Position numbers and translations under genes: made by a program | The notes under the pieces: generated by a model | The model's input: only the letters and a program-made list of their open reading frames with translations | What the model was told of the DNA's origin: nothing | The model's database searches: none | In this document: piece by piece, positions 1-13,084 of the stretch | How positions within the stretch are numbered: the stretch's first letter is position 1 | Layout: every line of letters starts with the position of its first letter | DNA from: Saccoglossus kowalevskii | Lineage: Eukaryota > Hemichordata > Enteropneusta > Harrimaniidae | DNA: 64,000 bases | NCBI RefSeq assembly: GCF_000003605.2 | Contig: NW_003152254.1 | Location: forward strand, 338,159 to 402,158 | Direction: 5' to 3'

Positions 1-797
1 TCCAGAGCTGCATCAAACGATGGGAGAAATACCTAACTCTGGTTGGTTCCTATGTAGAGAAAGGCTAATAACTGTGCCAAGTTTTATTAATCTCCTGCTA
101 TGGGTAATTGGTCAGGGGCACCACTTATTGAACGCCCCTTGTACATACTGCAAAGATACTTTTAAACATGGGTCAAAGTTTAATATGATGTGACACTAAG
201 CGCCAATAATTTTTAACAATATGTGCCCAATAACAATGTAATTTCGCGCTAACCCGACCCAAAGAATTTATTCTGAACAGCATTTCACTTACCCCAAGAA
301 GAACAAGAGAAGTCTTTCTGGGGAAGAGAATGTTTTTTTAACTTACCTGATTATATTTGTGTAAAGAAAGAAAGAACAAAACAAACAGACGTACAGACGC
401 AATTTCCTTTTTGTATTTATCGTGATATCATGAGAAATGGAGTCCCATGATACATACATATCGAATACATCTTCCCCCACAAAGTCGACTAAGCAACTAT
501 CATAGTGATCACGTGATCTGTGTACATTATCACGTGACCATGGTCTCATTTTTTCAGCAACATTTCATCCAGCAATTCGTAGTCCGCTGTGCGCTTCATG
601 CATTTTGTTCTCGGTGAATCAGTAAGTTCATGAAACAATGAAGTTATTTAATTGAATTTATTTTCTATAAACACTACACTACAATAACCGCTTCTTTCTA
701 GTTATTCTGAGAAATGTACAGATTGTGAAGTTGTAAAGCGTAGCCAGCTCACTACGAACACGAAGACAGGTCGAGGGTTGCTGGTGTGAACGACCTT

Positions 798-810
798 TGA
801 CCTTTGACCG
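798..810 (+). promoter_or_regulatory. DR1-type nuclear receptor half-site pair
   Basis: TGACCT, one base, TGACCG is a direct repeat spaced by 1, the layout bound by RXR, HNF4 and COUP-TF families. No gene start was recognised beside it, so its use is unknown. Confidence 0.3.
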
Positions 811-954
811 TGTACGTCATGATCGCAAAAGTCACGCAGAGACACTCATAGGTGAATTTATATGTTCCTGCGCTGTGTATGCCGGTATTTAATCGAATCT
901 CATACAAGCGTAGATATTTCTTTTGCGATTTTTCTAAAATCCTGTTTCACGATA

Positions 955-977
955 GAAACGGGACCCCGGCCCGTTTC
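955..977. repeat. GC-rich hairpin
   Basis: Perfect 8-bp arms GAAACGGG and CCCGTTTC flank a 7-base loop, ACCCCGG. It stands out from its AT-rich surroundings. No associated gene was seen. Confidence 0.4.
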
Positions 978-2393
978 ATACATCATTGGCACGAATATTT
1001 CCACGTGAGTGCCCCGCTCACAGAATTATTAATACATTTTGTGTTCAAAAAACATAAAACGTCACTGATATTCGTTCCTCGTGGGGGACAGTTCAATAAC
1101 AGATACTAAGCTACGATCGGAAAAAATAGATTTACAGCTAAACAAAAATATGTAGACGAGAAAATTACATTACATGAGGTGTAAGATTACTGGACAAGCC
1201 TCTTTGCGAATAAAATCCACGGAATTACATTCATTTTGTAAAGAAAACAAAATGATAATAAGCACTAATGGTCCGGCCAAATATCAAAAAATACAACCAT
1301 TAAAAGAAGGAAGAGTTGAGTGGTTATATAACAAATTGTATATGAATGCAAATAACATATAATAACTGTGTTATTTAGCATTAAACTTGCAGTGCCTGAC
1401 ATCTCTGTGTTTGCTTCAAAAATGGCGCTAAAAACCTTATCAGAATGCCGTCTGGTAAATCATGTTATGATTCTCTTTTTGCATTTCTAATAGATAATGA
1501 TAGTTGTGCGTCTATTAACTTTAGGTCTAGATATCTCGTGAATCTACAAGTTCAAATGTGACGGAATTGCCAACAGCATCATGGTTGCGGTGGTCTTGTG
1601 AAGTCTCGTAAATTGCGAGAAAGCGCCAATCTCTCGCTGACGTCACCTCCCCATGCACCGGTTATAAAATATACAGTCTCACTAAAAACTAAATCTTCAT
1701 TTTAATTATTCACTTAAGTATATATAAGATTTTAAACTGTAATACAAAAAATACCAAAAACACAATATTTCGGAATGTTGAATGCAAATAAGTATTGTCA
1801 CTATGATTAGCGGTGAATACATGATGAGACAAGTTAAAATAATACTTGTTTTTTTCTGTTGATTTTTTTTTAATATTTATTCAAATTCACGTGGAACTAC
1901 TAAAATACCGCAACGTGAAAAGTCAATGATTACGCCTGGTTTCCGTGCTTTATGGTTTGTGAGATATACAGGCAGATTGACTTAGATATACTAATAAGAG
2001 TAATACTTTTGTGCAATATTTGTGAAAAATACCGCTGGTGAATAAAAAAAAACAATATCCTAGGTCTGTCGTGTGTTGCCATAACAACTCCCGCGTGAAT
2101 CATGTTTCACTAGTATAGGCAGGGAAGTATCTTCCATCTTCTAGAAAAAATAAGAGAGAAAAGTTTGTTAGAAATGTTCAAGTTGTTGAGTTGGACATTT
2201 ATTGTGTAGCAGTGAATACCTGTGGTACTTTTCCCCAAAAAATTGGATTATGAATGCATTGCAATTGTGCAAGCGATGATTTACCGCCGTCGCGTGGCAA
2301 TTAGTTAATGTCAAGTGCCGAAATACTTTTTTCCCGCCACTGAAACACGTGCGTTACTCATAAAATAATTCTTCTCTTTCAGAATAGTTACCT

Positions 2394-2470
2394 TTAGAAC
2401 TTCTGCAGAAACAGGACGAATATGCCAGCTAACAATACCGACATACTTATAGTAATTGCCGAGGCTCCGG
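2394..2470 (-). CDS. Gene A exon 4: hydrophobic C-terminus (GPI signal or membrane span)
   Basis: The acceptor is TCTTTCAG. The phase-1 frame gives AGASAITISMSVLLAGIFVL, then FLQKF and stop TAA at 2394-2396. A cluster of tiny residues followed by a terminal hydrophobic segment is the GPI-attachment pattern. The Lys-Phe end also permits a span with a 2-3 residue tail. It was found only by splice-phase logic, being too short for an ORF scan. Confidence 0.75.
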
Positions 2471-5400
2471 CTGAAAGAATAAAGACAACAAACTTGTTAA
2501 TCATACTGTCGACAGTTCATTGCAATGAATATCGGGAAGACTGTAAGTTCGAATGAGAGAGGTCGTGTTAATCATTCTTGAACATTTTTGTTTCGCGCCA
2601 AAATATCTGTATATCGAAGTCGTATAATAATTGTCCCTCCTGACTTTGAGATCTTTCCCGGCCTGAGGCTAGCAACCGCCCTACAAGGAATATGTTCCAG
2701 CCTTCAACCACTTTAGATAAAAATCGAATATTTGATTAGAATCTAGCGACTTAACTCATTCATGCACTTGAGTGAGCAACAGTGATAGCACAACAAACAC
2801 ACACAAAATGGCGTCACGCTGCTGATTCGTCAAAAAATAAAACATGTGATAATAATATTCACCTGTGTTGATTATAATGTGATCATACTCTGACAGGTAT
2901 TCAATCTCTGGCTTCTGAGATGACTCGCACTTCAACACTTTGTTGTGGTCCTCCTCCTTGAACGTATAACGGAGGGTCGAAACTGTGTCAAAAGTACCGT
3001 CCCGGTTGTCTTCAAACTCTTCGGTGCCACCCTCGATCTCTCTGTTGTCAAGGTACCATATCAGCTCCGCTTGAGGGCGCCCACTACGTGCTTCGCATTT
3101 CATGTCGGTAGGCTCGCCGTGTTCGACGTACACGTAGTCCCCAGTGTAGTAGCCGAAGATGTCCACATCGTACACCACCTCTTTAAAATGAAAAAGAGAA
3201 GACATGAGTGAATATCATCGTATATACAAAAAATGATTTTAATATCTTCCTACGATTATTAAACCGGATTTATTTTAACACGTCTGAGCAAGTCGGAGTA
3301 ATTTGTAGTATAGACTTATCTACATAATTTATTAAATGATATATAGCATAATTATATTTTATTATTATTCAACATATATATTATGTGCAATAACAATCAC
3401 GTATATGTGATAACAGATGTGTTGTTGAACATGTTGAGATAGGTCAATAAAAACACGAATAAAAACGATATGCTACTATGGACTTACTGTATACTTCTAG
3501 TTGCGTGGTGGCGCTACCTTCATCTTTTACCACGTAGTAATCGACGTCGCACGTGAATGTACCGGTGTCTTCTACTTCTAGCCTCGTGATCCTCAGATCT
3601 CCCTGTGAGCCACTGATACTCGCTCGTCCAGAAAACTGACCGTAAGATGTTTCTGAACCAGTGCCCTCTTTCACCAATATCGTTTCGGTTTCCGATCCCC
3701 ACTCTGGCGTGAAATCCCACGTGATGACGTACTGACTACCGCCATCAGCCGGCGCTGTGTACGAGCACTCCAAAGTAATTGATTCTTCCTCTAGCCCCTC
3801 GTGTAAAGCTTGCGTCGTTACACTCAAACCATGTGCAGTGTAAGAAACTGCAAACAAACAAACAAACCAAAATTGTATTATTGGACCTGGATTTATAATT
3901 TTGTCATTGTTTTATAGACAGGAGAAAACTCTCGTCTTTTGTTAGTAATACTGTTAGTAAATACCATAAATGAAAGTTTAATGTCGCCGCAAACATGAAG
4001 TCCTGGTCCTAAATAAATTTTGGTTTGTTGTTGTTGGAACACAGGACAAACACACTTTGAGCACACAAAAAGTCATGCGCAGCAGACATTTTGCAGTAAA
4101 AGGCGTCTGTCTCGATCTGAGCCCACGATACGCGCATCACCGGCGCCACCTATGTTGTAAATTGGTAACGCGATCGGCGCTCAAATGCAATCGCCTGTGG
4201 TAAGTTGAATTCAATAAAACAGAATCTAATGAACATAATGATGTATCTCAGTTATGATAACAAGTATTACATTTCGAGGACCGTGACGATTCTTCTAATT
4301 GATCGCGGGAGTAGATAAAACGCTGCCACCACAGGTGATAAAAGCAGATGACTTTGTTTTTTTATACGATTTGGGTAAAATGGATACAAACAGTATATAT
4401 GATTAGTTAGTATGTTAGTATATATTGAGACGTTATTCGGGATAATGCGGAAGATTTAGCTTACTAAAATTAGTTGATGATGATGTAATCTGTAAATAAT
4501 TTAAGTAGGAGATTTTGTAACTAGTTATTGTATATTTAAATTTATATATTTTTCTGTAAAGGCATTAGTATAAGAATCAACTGTGTTTTCCCCCGCTTTA
4601 AATAAAGTATAATAATAATTGTCCACCGAAACGAGTGGGCGGCGTATTTCATTGTTTGCGCATTTACAATTATTGACATAGTCACCACTTTGGTATGCTA
4701 CATAAGTGTTCAAACTCGTCGGCGTACGGTTGTTATGATTTAAATCTTCAATGTCCCTACCTGGTACTATACAGGTAATCATTAATGCCATCGTATCAAT
4801 GACATTACTGTAATTGCGATGCTCTGCGCATGTCCTGTGATAGTGTAAAGATAAGAAACTCTACATGCACGCACCGCCTGGTATCTTAGAGGTGCCCCTT
4901 GCCGAACCATGTTGCCGTTAATTAATATTGGAAATACGATTTAAAATTACTATTCTGAATGCAACTTGAACGCATTCATTTTCCACTTTCAGAACAACAC
5001 ATGGCAGCTTTGTTTGGGCTATTTTCACGTATTAATTATTATATTGTTACATATTTATATTTCAATTAATGTGCTCAGTGATTGAATGTTGAGCGGGAAT
5101 TCGTATTTGAGAAGATGGGCAGATCTAAAAAACAATTCTTTAAAAATAATAGAAACCAGAATTATAGCATATATATGTATATAAAACGAAAAAAAATCGT
5201 ATTACTAGTACCAGATTGCACATTGTCGAAAACATTGAACTTGCTACATACTCAAGTTACAATATCAATGTCGATGACCGTCTGATTTGTGATCCGCAAT
5301 TTCGGCTCTCGTGCAATACACGTATACATCGAGCGGAAAACAAGCTTCTTTCAGCTAAGAAAGGTAAATTAAATAAATTGGACACGACGACTCGATTTGC

Positions 5401-7849
5401 GTACTGAACTCTCAGTGTTAAGTTTTAACTGCTCGAATTCAAATACTTTCACTTTTGAAATTTAAACTTATTTATTTGTTTGAACTTGTAACTTTCAGCG
5501 TCTAAAATTTGGAATAGAATAATACAGTCTACTAAGGTGCGATATTTTATAACCATGATGCCACGCATTTTAGACAATGAAGACTCGTGAAACTCAGTGT
5601 TCTAACCACCTAACTCACCCAGTCACGATGACTGACAACGTGTTGCGCAATCTACTCTACGCATCCTAAGATTACCCATGATGCAGCGTTCACCACATTT
5701 CATTGTGCATAGCCTAGTTCATGTTATTAACACTTGAACACACAATTTATTATTTTTGGCAATACTTACAGAATAGTCATTACATTGTCCTCAAATATAG
5801 TTGAAATGATTGTTTATTTTAGTAATCTTAGCGTGGGGGCCAGCGTTCAGTGCACAGTGCGTATAAAGTGTGCTCGGCACAGTAACATGTTTACATGGAA
5901 TTACTCCAACATGTGGTTCCGAGCACTGAACGCGATTCGACATAAATTGTGAAATATATTGTGAAACACGATGGTTTAGCTGTCTTGTTATTTCAGCTAA
6001 TTTAGCTTCCATGTGCATTCGCTAACAATTAGTAGCTAATTCAACAAGTGGCTATTCCAGCAAAAGTCAATTTGTATGATGGTACTGACGTTATTTTAAA
6101 TTGTGTTTCTGCTAATGCATGCTTTGCGCCGAAATTAGGTACAATAATAAGCTCTTGAATGTGTAACAGGTACCGCAGGTAACACGGTAGATCATGGACG
6201 CCAACGCATTCCCCACTTGTAACACATATACGCATGCGTATAAATGTGTGTTTCATTTTTAGATTCACTCGTAGATTGCTCACATGTATGGAATTCAAAT
6301 AACTAACACGTTTTTACTGTAATCTAGATGGCAGTGCACTGACCATACACGGACAAATAGATGACGTCATTTCAATGGCTAACTTTTTCAAGATAACATA
6401 TCGATTTCACCCGCGTCCTCGTCCGATTTCACGTTGATACAATTTTAGTTGATGTCAAGTGATTATTTTTTCCCAGAAAGCTTAGCGAGTTTGACAAAGC
6501 GTGGGACTATAGTTACTCGGCTGCAGTGACGTAATTGAATTATTCGCATCATCCATTTATATCCCCTGTGGAAGATTTTTGGCGGGAAGATTTGTGCACA
6601 TTAATATGTAAATTTACTGCGACATAGGTTATTCTATAAAATATTAACTATTATTTTTGATCTTAAACTTTAAAAAGTTTCTTTTTTCTTTTCTTCAGTG
6701 AATGGAATATGATTTATTTCACCATGATTGTCATGCATTTAGCCTCGCTTTATTGAATTCGTGTCAATCTCGACTTGATATGTTATCATTTACGTGTGTA
6801 TACGATCAAATTATACCAAACATAACCTGACCTTTGTAAATCACAGATCGAATTATGAACCTACAAGAACAAACAGTACCTGTAAAGTTTAAGGTGCTTT
6901 TGAAAAATAAATTAATCTAATATTTTAAAAACCTAGGTTTGTTCCGCGCGGGAAACGTTATTTTCAAATACTAGTGTTTAAAAATTGACGCATTTTGAGC
7001 GACCCGAACGTTAGCCTCTACTTGACATCCGCACTAGTGTAACTCATCGCCACCGCCACCGCCATGACGTGACATGCCACAAATATAACTACTTATAACG
7101 TTGAATCGCAATTGCCTCTCAGTGCATACCTGGGACACATTCAAATATCAGCGCCGACAATAAAAAAAACACATTTTAATGGAGCGACGTATAACAAATT
7201 CATTGCTTTGACAATATAATAGTGTTACAGCTCAGCCGCCAAAGCACATAAAACTACTTTACAATAAGTAACTAATTATTATTCAAAACCGCACCTTTTT
7301 TATCACTGATATCTTCTAAGTACATACAAACGATTTTTTTCATAATTTTATTTTTTAGTTATTTCTTCACTGTTTTCTTTTAATTTGACGTTCTATAACG
7401 ACAAATTTGCTGCCGATCGTTGCACTGGGTGATTTATATGTTCTTTTCATAACTTGTTTGCTTCATCAAAGCGATATAGTACGTGTCATGTACAATGTCT
7501 GGGGTCCACAAGTCCAAAAGGTTACGCGCCATTTTTGTTCGGTACCGCATGTGTGCAACAAGTGTTTGGTCTTAAAGCCAGACTGGTTATTTTCTGGTAC
7601 AACGCATTTAAAGACTCCTCCTGCGAAATTTCGTTTATAGAAAAAAATAATCAAAACACTGTAGGCATGTAGGCAATAAACTGTATGCTTAAATTTATAA
7701 AACTGTTTTCATCAGTTTTACAAGTTTAAGATAGAAGTAAATTTAAAACAAGAAGCGCGACACCTGTAATTATTTTTTGGTTAAATAATTGACAACGTGT
7801 GATTCGACTTACCTGTTAAGAACACGAGAAGTGCGGTGAGTTTTGTCAT
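2394..7849 (-). CDS. Gene A: two-Ig-domain (V-C2) surface protein, probable GPI anchor, 4 exons
   Basis: Spliced gene with exons 7813-7849, 3488-3847, 2863-3180 and 2394-2470. All introns are GT-AG and phase 1, and the joined frame is 263 codons plus stop. Residues 1 to about 18 form a signal peptide (MTKLTALLVFLT continuing into VSYTAHG). Residues about 20-132 are a V-type Ig domain with Cys40, Trp56 and Cys112 in a DTGTFTC motif. Residues about 133-238 are a C2-type domain (MKCEA, IWYLD, VLKCES). Residues 239-263 are a small-residue stretch (AGASA) and a hydrophobic tail ending LFLQKF. This predicts a cell-surface protein held by GPI or by a span with almost no tail, acting in adhesion or recognition by ligand binding. 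It is the leftmost and most divergent member of the cluster. Exon structure is read directly from splice signals and paralogue comparison; function is inferred from fold only. Confidence 0.85.
2863..3180 (-). CDS. Gene A exon 3: C2-type Ig domain
   Basis: The exon is 318 nt, phase 1 at both ends. The first residues are KVVYDVDIFGYYTG. The B-strand cysteine lies in MKCEARSGRP, the C strand reads LIWYLD, and the F-strand cysteine lies in VLKCESS. The absence of the usual DxGxYxC before the second cysteine is typical of CD80-like C2 sets, as in nectins and CADM. The donor is GTGAAT after ACAG. Confidence 0.88.
3488..3847 (-). CDS. Gene A exon 2: V-type Ig domain
   Basis: The acceptor follows a TTTG-rich polypyrimidine run ending in CAG, and the donor is GTAAGT after TACA. 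The 360-nt exon carries the whole V domain, including both cysteines, the ITW core tryptophan, the ITRLEVEDTGTFTC E-F segment and a G strand TTQLEVY. Gene A lacks the GxGxT form seen in the other members (it has GSATT). Confidence 0.88.
3848..7812 (-). other. Intron 1 of gene A
   Basis: A 3,965-bp intron between the signal exon and the V exon. No coding match was seen. It contains a foldback element near 5838-5936 and one TGACGTCA at 6362-6369. Confidence 0.6.
5838..5936. repeat. Foldback element in gene A intron 1
   Basis: The ends GCGTTCAGTGC near 5842 and GCACTGAACGC near 5924 are inverted copies about 95 bp apart. This is consistent with a small non-autonomous DNA element or hairpin. A partly similar end (ACACTGGACGCGATGA) occurs near 16593. 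Confidence 0.4.
7813..7849 (-). CDS. Gene A exon 1: signal-peptide start
   Basis: The exon encodes MTKLTALLVFLT plus one base, followed by donor GTAAGT. The hydrophobic core continues into the V exon. The same short phase-1 first exon occurs in genes C, D and E. The intron to the V exon is 3,965 bp. Confidence 0.75.
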
Positions 7850-8026
7850 CGTGATAGAATAAATTATGGAATCCCAAATAGCAGTTGTGGGTAACGTGTG
7901 TTCGGAACTGAGGACGTTTCTATCTCTGAAGCTGTTCTCTTATCTGCAGTATTTGTACCACTCCGCCGCCCCCGACGGAAATAGTCCCGCTTGTTTAAAC
8001 TAAAGGTAACCGCGAACTTTATCCGA

Positions 8027-8034
8027 TGACGTCA
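8027..8034. promoter_or_regulatory. CRE-type palindrome upstream of gene A
   Basis: An exact TGACGTCA lies 178 bp upstream of the gene A start codon, next to GC-rich sequence around 7968-7990. CREB/ATF-type bZIP proteins bind this site. It is one of 13 copies in the window, so its role in gene A is uncertain. Confidence 0.35.
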
Positions 8035-9189
8035 GCTTTAAATTTAGAAAAGACTTTCTGGACGTCCTGTCGTGTGAAATAATTTACATTCTTCTAGTCA
8101 TTGCCACTGAATGAATCAAGGTGTGGTTTGATTTGGTGTAACAGCGGCGGATTGATTTGCAATATTTCAGCTCTAGGCTCGACATAGCTGTACCACGTGA
8201 TAACTGCCATTTTGTAAATTATTAATATCAACAACAGATGGTTATCTTGTTTGAAATGTTTTTTTAACGAATCTTGTCGTATTTCAGTTCAGAAGAAAAC
8301 GAAGAAAAAATCCCGGAAGCATTAAAAACACAACAGTCTTAATTTGCAGTCCTAAATTAACATTGCTAGCCAGAACAGACTACAACTCGTTCTACTGTGT
8401 TGATCCATCTACCGTCCATGTTATCTGGTTTGTTGTTTGAAGGACATTAATATGACCCCGTCAAAGACAAGCACTCCTCGCAGTCATTATGAGTATAACT
8501 ATTTGCGACCAGATTAATGATAGTTTTAATTCATTTGAACCAAACATAGAAATAAAACACAACTTTAAACGGATAATTCAACTATAGACAAAGACTCATT
8601 TTGGATTAAATATAAATAAACGACCAATTTTGAATGTGCACAACTAAAACAAAATGCAGTTCCTGCCCACGGTTTTCAAGGTTGAACTTTACTCCATATA
8701 TTCAAAATTACCACATTTTACATTGATTACTCTTCACATTGTTGTTTGTAATTTCCTTCGATTGTTATCATCGATGTGCCCACTTAATCAACTGCTTTGC
8801 TGTTGCTGTTTCGTCACGTCCTGATACGGCCTCGCCGTGACCTCGCGCCAGAGCACCCTGTGCATGACGTCACCGTCTCTATGACGAGGCGCGGACGAAG
8901 GGTCCACATATTACACCCGTTGATCATTCACATTAAGTCACTGAAGTCTACAGGGTATAAACACTTTAGTGGCTGACAAGGTACCTGTTTAAATATATGT
9001 ATCTGATGAATATAGCATTAAAGAGTGACCTTTAGTTCTTACAGGAGACCGCCAATTGACCAGACAGTGAGTACACTGGGTATACACCACAAAACAGAAT
9101 TGAAACTCAGATTTATCAAGATGTACGGGCAATTTACACAAGAAAGATATATTCAACTCTAAGTTATTCTACTCTAAACCCGAGGTCTT

Positions 9190-9312
9190 GAAGTATACAA
9201 AGCGCGGTAGTCGTCACGGAGCGCGCGTTCGAATACCGTGGATACAAGCAATGCATTTTACAGGCGTTGTGCTTGTCGTGTGGGACCCATATAGAAGGCG
9301 TTGAGATGCAAC
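9190..9312. repeat. Diverged relative of the 11133 palindromic element
   Basis: Segments such as GTAGTCGTCACGGAGCGCGC and GCATTTTACAGGCGTTGTGC resemble, in the same order, parts of the element at 11133-11248. The similarity is partial and judged by eye. Confidence 0.3.
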
Positions 9313-10261
9313 AACTGTAGTTAATCTCACTGTCACATAACTTCAGGTTTCCTTTGACCAATCGGACAAACTTAGCGGAGGGTTATGATAAGTAGAATGC
9401 GCAAATATTTCCAAATTTTAAATGGCGGTCACTTTTGCGTCTCCAAAGATAATATACCAAATGTGGTGAATCTTTCAGGCGGAAACAAAAATCCCTTTAA
9501 TCAGTCAACCAATCAAACGACTGACTGTTACTTCAATAAATCAATCAATTAAACAAGTTTCCCAATAATACGATATTCACACTGTAATTTACATTCCCTA
9601 ATTAATTATATCATATACCGATACCCGATATCATATACCGAGCTGGTAAATCCGTGTCTAGTATTATTAACTAATGTGAGGAAAAAAAAAAAAAAACGTG
9701 TTGCTCATAAACACAACGTAGCTTGTTACAAATCTTATCCATGGAAAGATTACAGGAGGTAAAGAAATGCATGTCAACGACTAAATGTTTTTATTTATTT
9801 ATAGTTATTTATCCACAATTATACAGTATGCTATTGTATGAACGGTGGCGGTTATATTGGACTAAATGCGATTGGTATAAAACTATACTATATAAAATTA
9901 TATATCAACTAGCTCTATTGCCTGATATCCATCATACTGGTTTTATTGCCAACTTTCAATCGTGCTGGCTTAATATGTCAACCATGGTTTTAGCATGCCA
10001 TGGCGTGGTATATACGATCAGTTGTTTCGTAAAATAACTTCTATTTCAATATATGAACTCAAACCTTTCTGCTATTAAATATCTTGACATTTGTCTACAG
10101 ACAATTAGTGTAGAAGGTATGCGAGCCTACACAAGGGCATAATAGTATATGGAAACAAACTGCTTGGCTACAATGAAATATATGACTGAACGCAGAAATG
10201 TGTTTACCTTGATTTACTTTTGTGAATTTTGATTAAAAAACGTTACGGTTATGATTTATTA

Positions 10262-10735
10262 AGTGTAAGTGTTTATAATATTGAAAAGTGTTTATTATGA
10301 AAACAAATTGTAGTGTTTTTGTTGCAACATTTTGCGGGTATGTTTTTGTACATAACACATTATATAAAGTGTTTCCATCAGAAACACGTATTAAAAAGTG
10401 TTCATTTATCATAACACTTTCAAACGTGTTCCTGTGTTTCCACCGGTAACATGTATTGAAAAGCGCTTATTATCACAACACTTTTAAAATTGCTTTTACT
10501 TGACAAACATGCTGAAAGGTGCTTTCACTGGAAACATGTACATATATTGAAAAGTTTTCATAATCACAACACTTTTAAAATTGTTTTTACTAGACACACA
10601 TGTTTTATAGTGTTTTCACAAGAAACATGTATTGAGAAGTGTTCATTATCCCAACACTTGTAAATTTCAAGTGTTCATGATCGAGACACATGTAATCGTA
10701 TCTCAACCGCGGAAAAAGTCTTATCACAACACTTT
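10262..10735. repeat. Minisatellite of ~60-66 bp with internal palindromes
   Basis: Six or so units repeat the order: ACATGT-type motif, ATTGAAAAGTGTT, TATCACAACACTTTTAAA, GTTTTTACT. Within each unit AAGTGTT faces AACACTT, so every unit can fold into a hairpin. Confidence 0.6.
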
Positions 10736-11132
10736 GAGCGGAACGTTCATGCACAACAGAATCTAAACACATATCAACTGATGCATTTGGCGAACTAGCA
10801 CTTTGTACTATTGCACAGTAATAAAGCTCCTCTGGCACAGAAACAACCAACGATAATCCATACTAATAGGAAAACGTTAATTCCCAATATTAGCAAAATC
10901 ATTTCGTTCGCTCTTACCAAACCTTAATTTTTGTCCTCGATCCGAAAAAATAATACTATCAAGATCCAGTAAGTAATTTATTACCTTTATTGTCAAGAGA
11001 AACGCGATATTTGAAACAGAAATATGCGATTTGTTGTAAAGTAAATATCATTGGAACGTACATGTAATGTGCAAACGAAAATATGATTACACACCGGTAA
11101 CACGAATTAAATTGCACTTGCTGTGAAAAGAC

Positions 11133-11248
11133 GATGGTCGTCGCGCCGCGCGTGTTCCTGTACAAAGTAAATACACCATGTATTTTGCACGCGTTTTGTA
11201 CGTCACTATTAGTGCCATATCGAACAGGACGCGGCGCGACGACCACCA
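11133..11248. mobile_element. MITE-like element with GC-rich terminal inverted repeats
   Basis: The left end GGTCGTCGCGCCGCGCG and the right end CGCGGCGCGACGACC are inverted copies (about 15-20 bp) enclosing about 80 bp. Such ends in AT-rich DNA indicate a short non-autonomous DNA transposon. No transposase is present. Confidence 0.5.
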
Positions 11249-11485
11249 CCCTTTAACATCTACCCAATGTTTCTATAATCATATGTGATCATGTATCTGA
11301 TGGATGGCGGCAAGGAAATTATTCAGTGTGGATTTCTCTTGTCCAATAAAGAATGCATTTGAGATAAATTATCTATCTGCCAATCGTACATAATAAAATG
11401 AATGCGGATTGCTGAAAACTAAAATTCAATACACGGCTACCGGTGATGGTTCCGTCAATTATATTATACTTCAAGTTTATTTGGG

Positions 11486-11648
11486 TTAAATCGGGAGATG
11501 GGGTCGTCACCTGCGCACGAGCGGCAATTGGGCCCAAAGCGATGATACAAACACACGCTAAAAAGCGCCAATGTAGACGCTTGTTTGTAAAAAAAATGAC
11601 ACGCTATGGCCATCTGACGCATGCGAAGGCGACGACTCCCCGCTTTAA
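11486..11648. mobile_element. TTAA-flanked MITE, copy 1
   Basis: About 163 bp bounded by TTAA on both sides, with inverted ends reading GTCGTCACCTGCGCA. It shares the family core (ACACGCTAAAAA, GACGCTTGTTTGTA, GCCATCTGACGCATGCG). The TTAA flank is the target duplication typical of piggyBac-type elements. No coding capacity. Confidence 0.75.
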
Positions 11649-13084
11649 CTTCCGGTACCCTTCTTTCCTCAGGCAATATACAAACCATTGGTTCAAGTTG
11701 ATGTTGCTTCTTTAACGAGCATGCTCCTGATAGTATAATCCAATCGTAGAGTAAGCATGTGCACGACTCATGCTACCAGTTACTTGAACACCGTCGTTTA
11801 TGAAAGATATCTCACAACATACGTAGCAACCTAAATTATTGTTCAATACTAGTTTTTATTTTTATTATATTTATGGCATCTATAAATAACAGTGAAATAG
11901 TTATTATTATAGCTATGAAGAAAGAGAATCTACTATTAAGATAAATTCAGTCATCCAGCATTGATAAGAACACTGTGCATATTTCATTTGTTACTAAACG
12001 TATGACTTATTCATAGTCGAGTGTTTTTGGGCTGAAACATCGTTTGGTACTATTGCTTTCTGAAGTGCCCCAAATAGAACTGTTTTCGGCGAACATATTT
12101 TGATAACAATTCAAAATATTCTGATATGATTCTACTAAAAACCATTCTCCGCTAATTGCCAAGTATCTCTTTATAAAGTATAAGGTACTTCGTCACGTGT
12201 CCTGGTTCCCAGTTGCACTTAGGTTGAAAACTTAGGTAGTAGGTTGAAAAAGCCATAAACGGCCATATTCTTCTACAACCTGGTGTTTGGGTGGTACTGT
12301 TAAGTTGCAAACTGTTCTTTAAATGTAATAAAGCCTGAACATCATACAATATAAAAAATATTTCCTGGATAAGGTGAATACGTCACCTTCGGTGGTCGAA
12401 TAGTTGGGTCAATTAGTTTAATTTTTTTTTTCATTCAATATAGCAAATGGCCGCCACGATTTTCTCGCGGTCAAACGACGACGAACATACTTTATTTACT
12501 GCCACTTATCTTCTGACCAAAGTAACCATGTTACTTTGGTTGGGAGAGAACGGGATGCAATGACACTCCAAACACTGGTGGCGCTTTCAGTTCCTCTTCT
12601 TTCGCTTCAACTTTCTCCACTGCCGTGTCGTAATTTACATTATATATGGCATAGGTTCTACCTAAATTTCAATCAAATAAAGAATACATACGTATATTTT
12701 ATACGCCTTTTTACATGTGGCGATGCTCATACATAGAAGAGTATAGTCAGGTTGTATACATGTCACTTATATGCAATAATTGTTGATCTATTTTTTTCAA
12801 TGTTTGCATGTTTTATGCAAGAAACCTCCAAAACTGTGTACATGGATCTTCCGAACTCAAATGTTAGGAGAAATGCGTATGACAACAATTATTTGAAGTT
12901 GTTATATAATAAAATAATGATTTGAAAATTAGTGTGCAACTCGAAGAGCTTTCGAGGTTTCTTTGATCAGGTTCTATTGTGCCCATTTACAAAATATATA
13001 GTGTGACGCCAGTGAAAGTGGTTGCGAGTAGAATGTAAGTGAGAGCGCCGCCGGTGTTTGTTGTGTGAAACAAGTTTCATGTCC

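Larger units (their letters stand above)
1..2393. other. Sequence downstream of gene A; no gene recognised
   Basis: AT-rich DNA with only short unrelated ORFs. An AATAAA on the minus strand at 1876-1881 could serve gene A polyadenylation but is about 500 bp from the stop. The stretch holds a direct-repeat nuclear-receptor-like site (798-810), a GC-rich hairpin (955-977) and one TGACGTCA (1638). Confidence 0.5.

Noticed and set aside
343-549. Minus-strand ORF ending in a hydrophobic run and a strong CAG/GTAAGT donor
   Set aside because: The donor is phase 2 in this frame, and the phase-1 frame has a stop, so it does not fit the first exons of the Ig family. No downstream exon lies in the window.
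9224-9240. B-box-like GTTCGAATACC suggesting a tRNA or tRNA-derived SINE
   Set aside because: No A box at the right distance and no cloverleaf could be drawn. It lies within a diverged foldback element.
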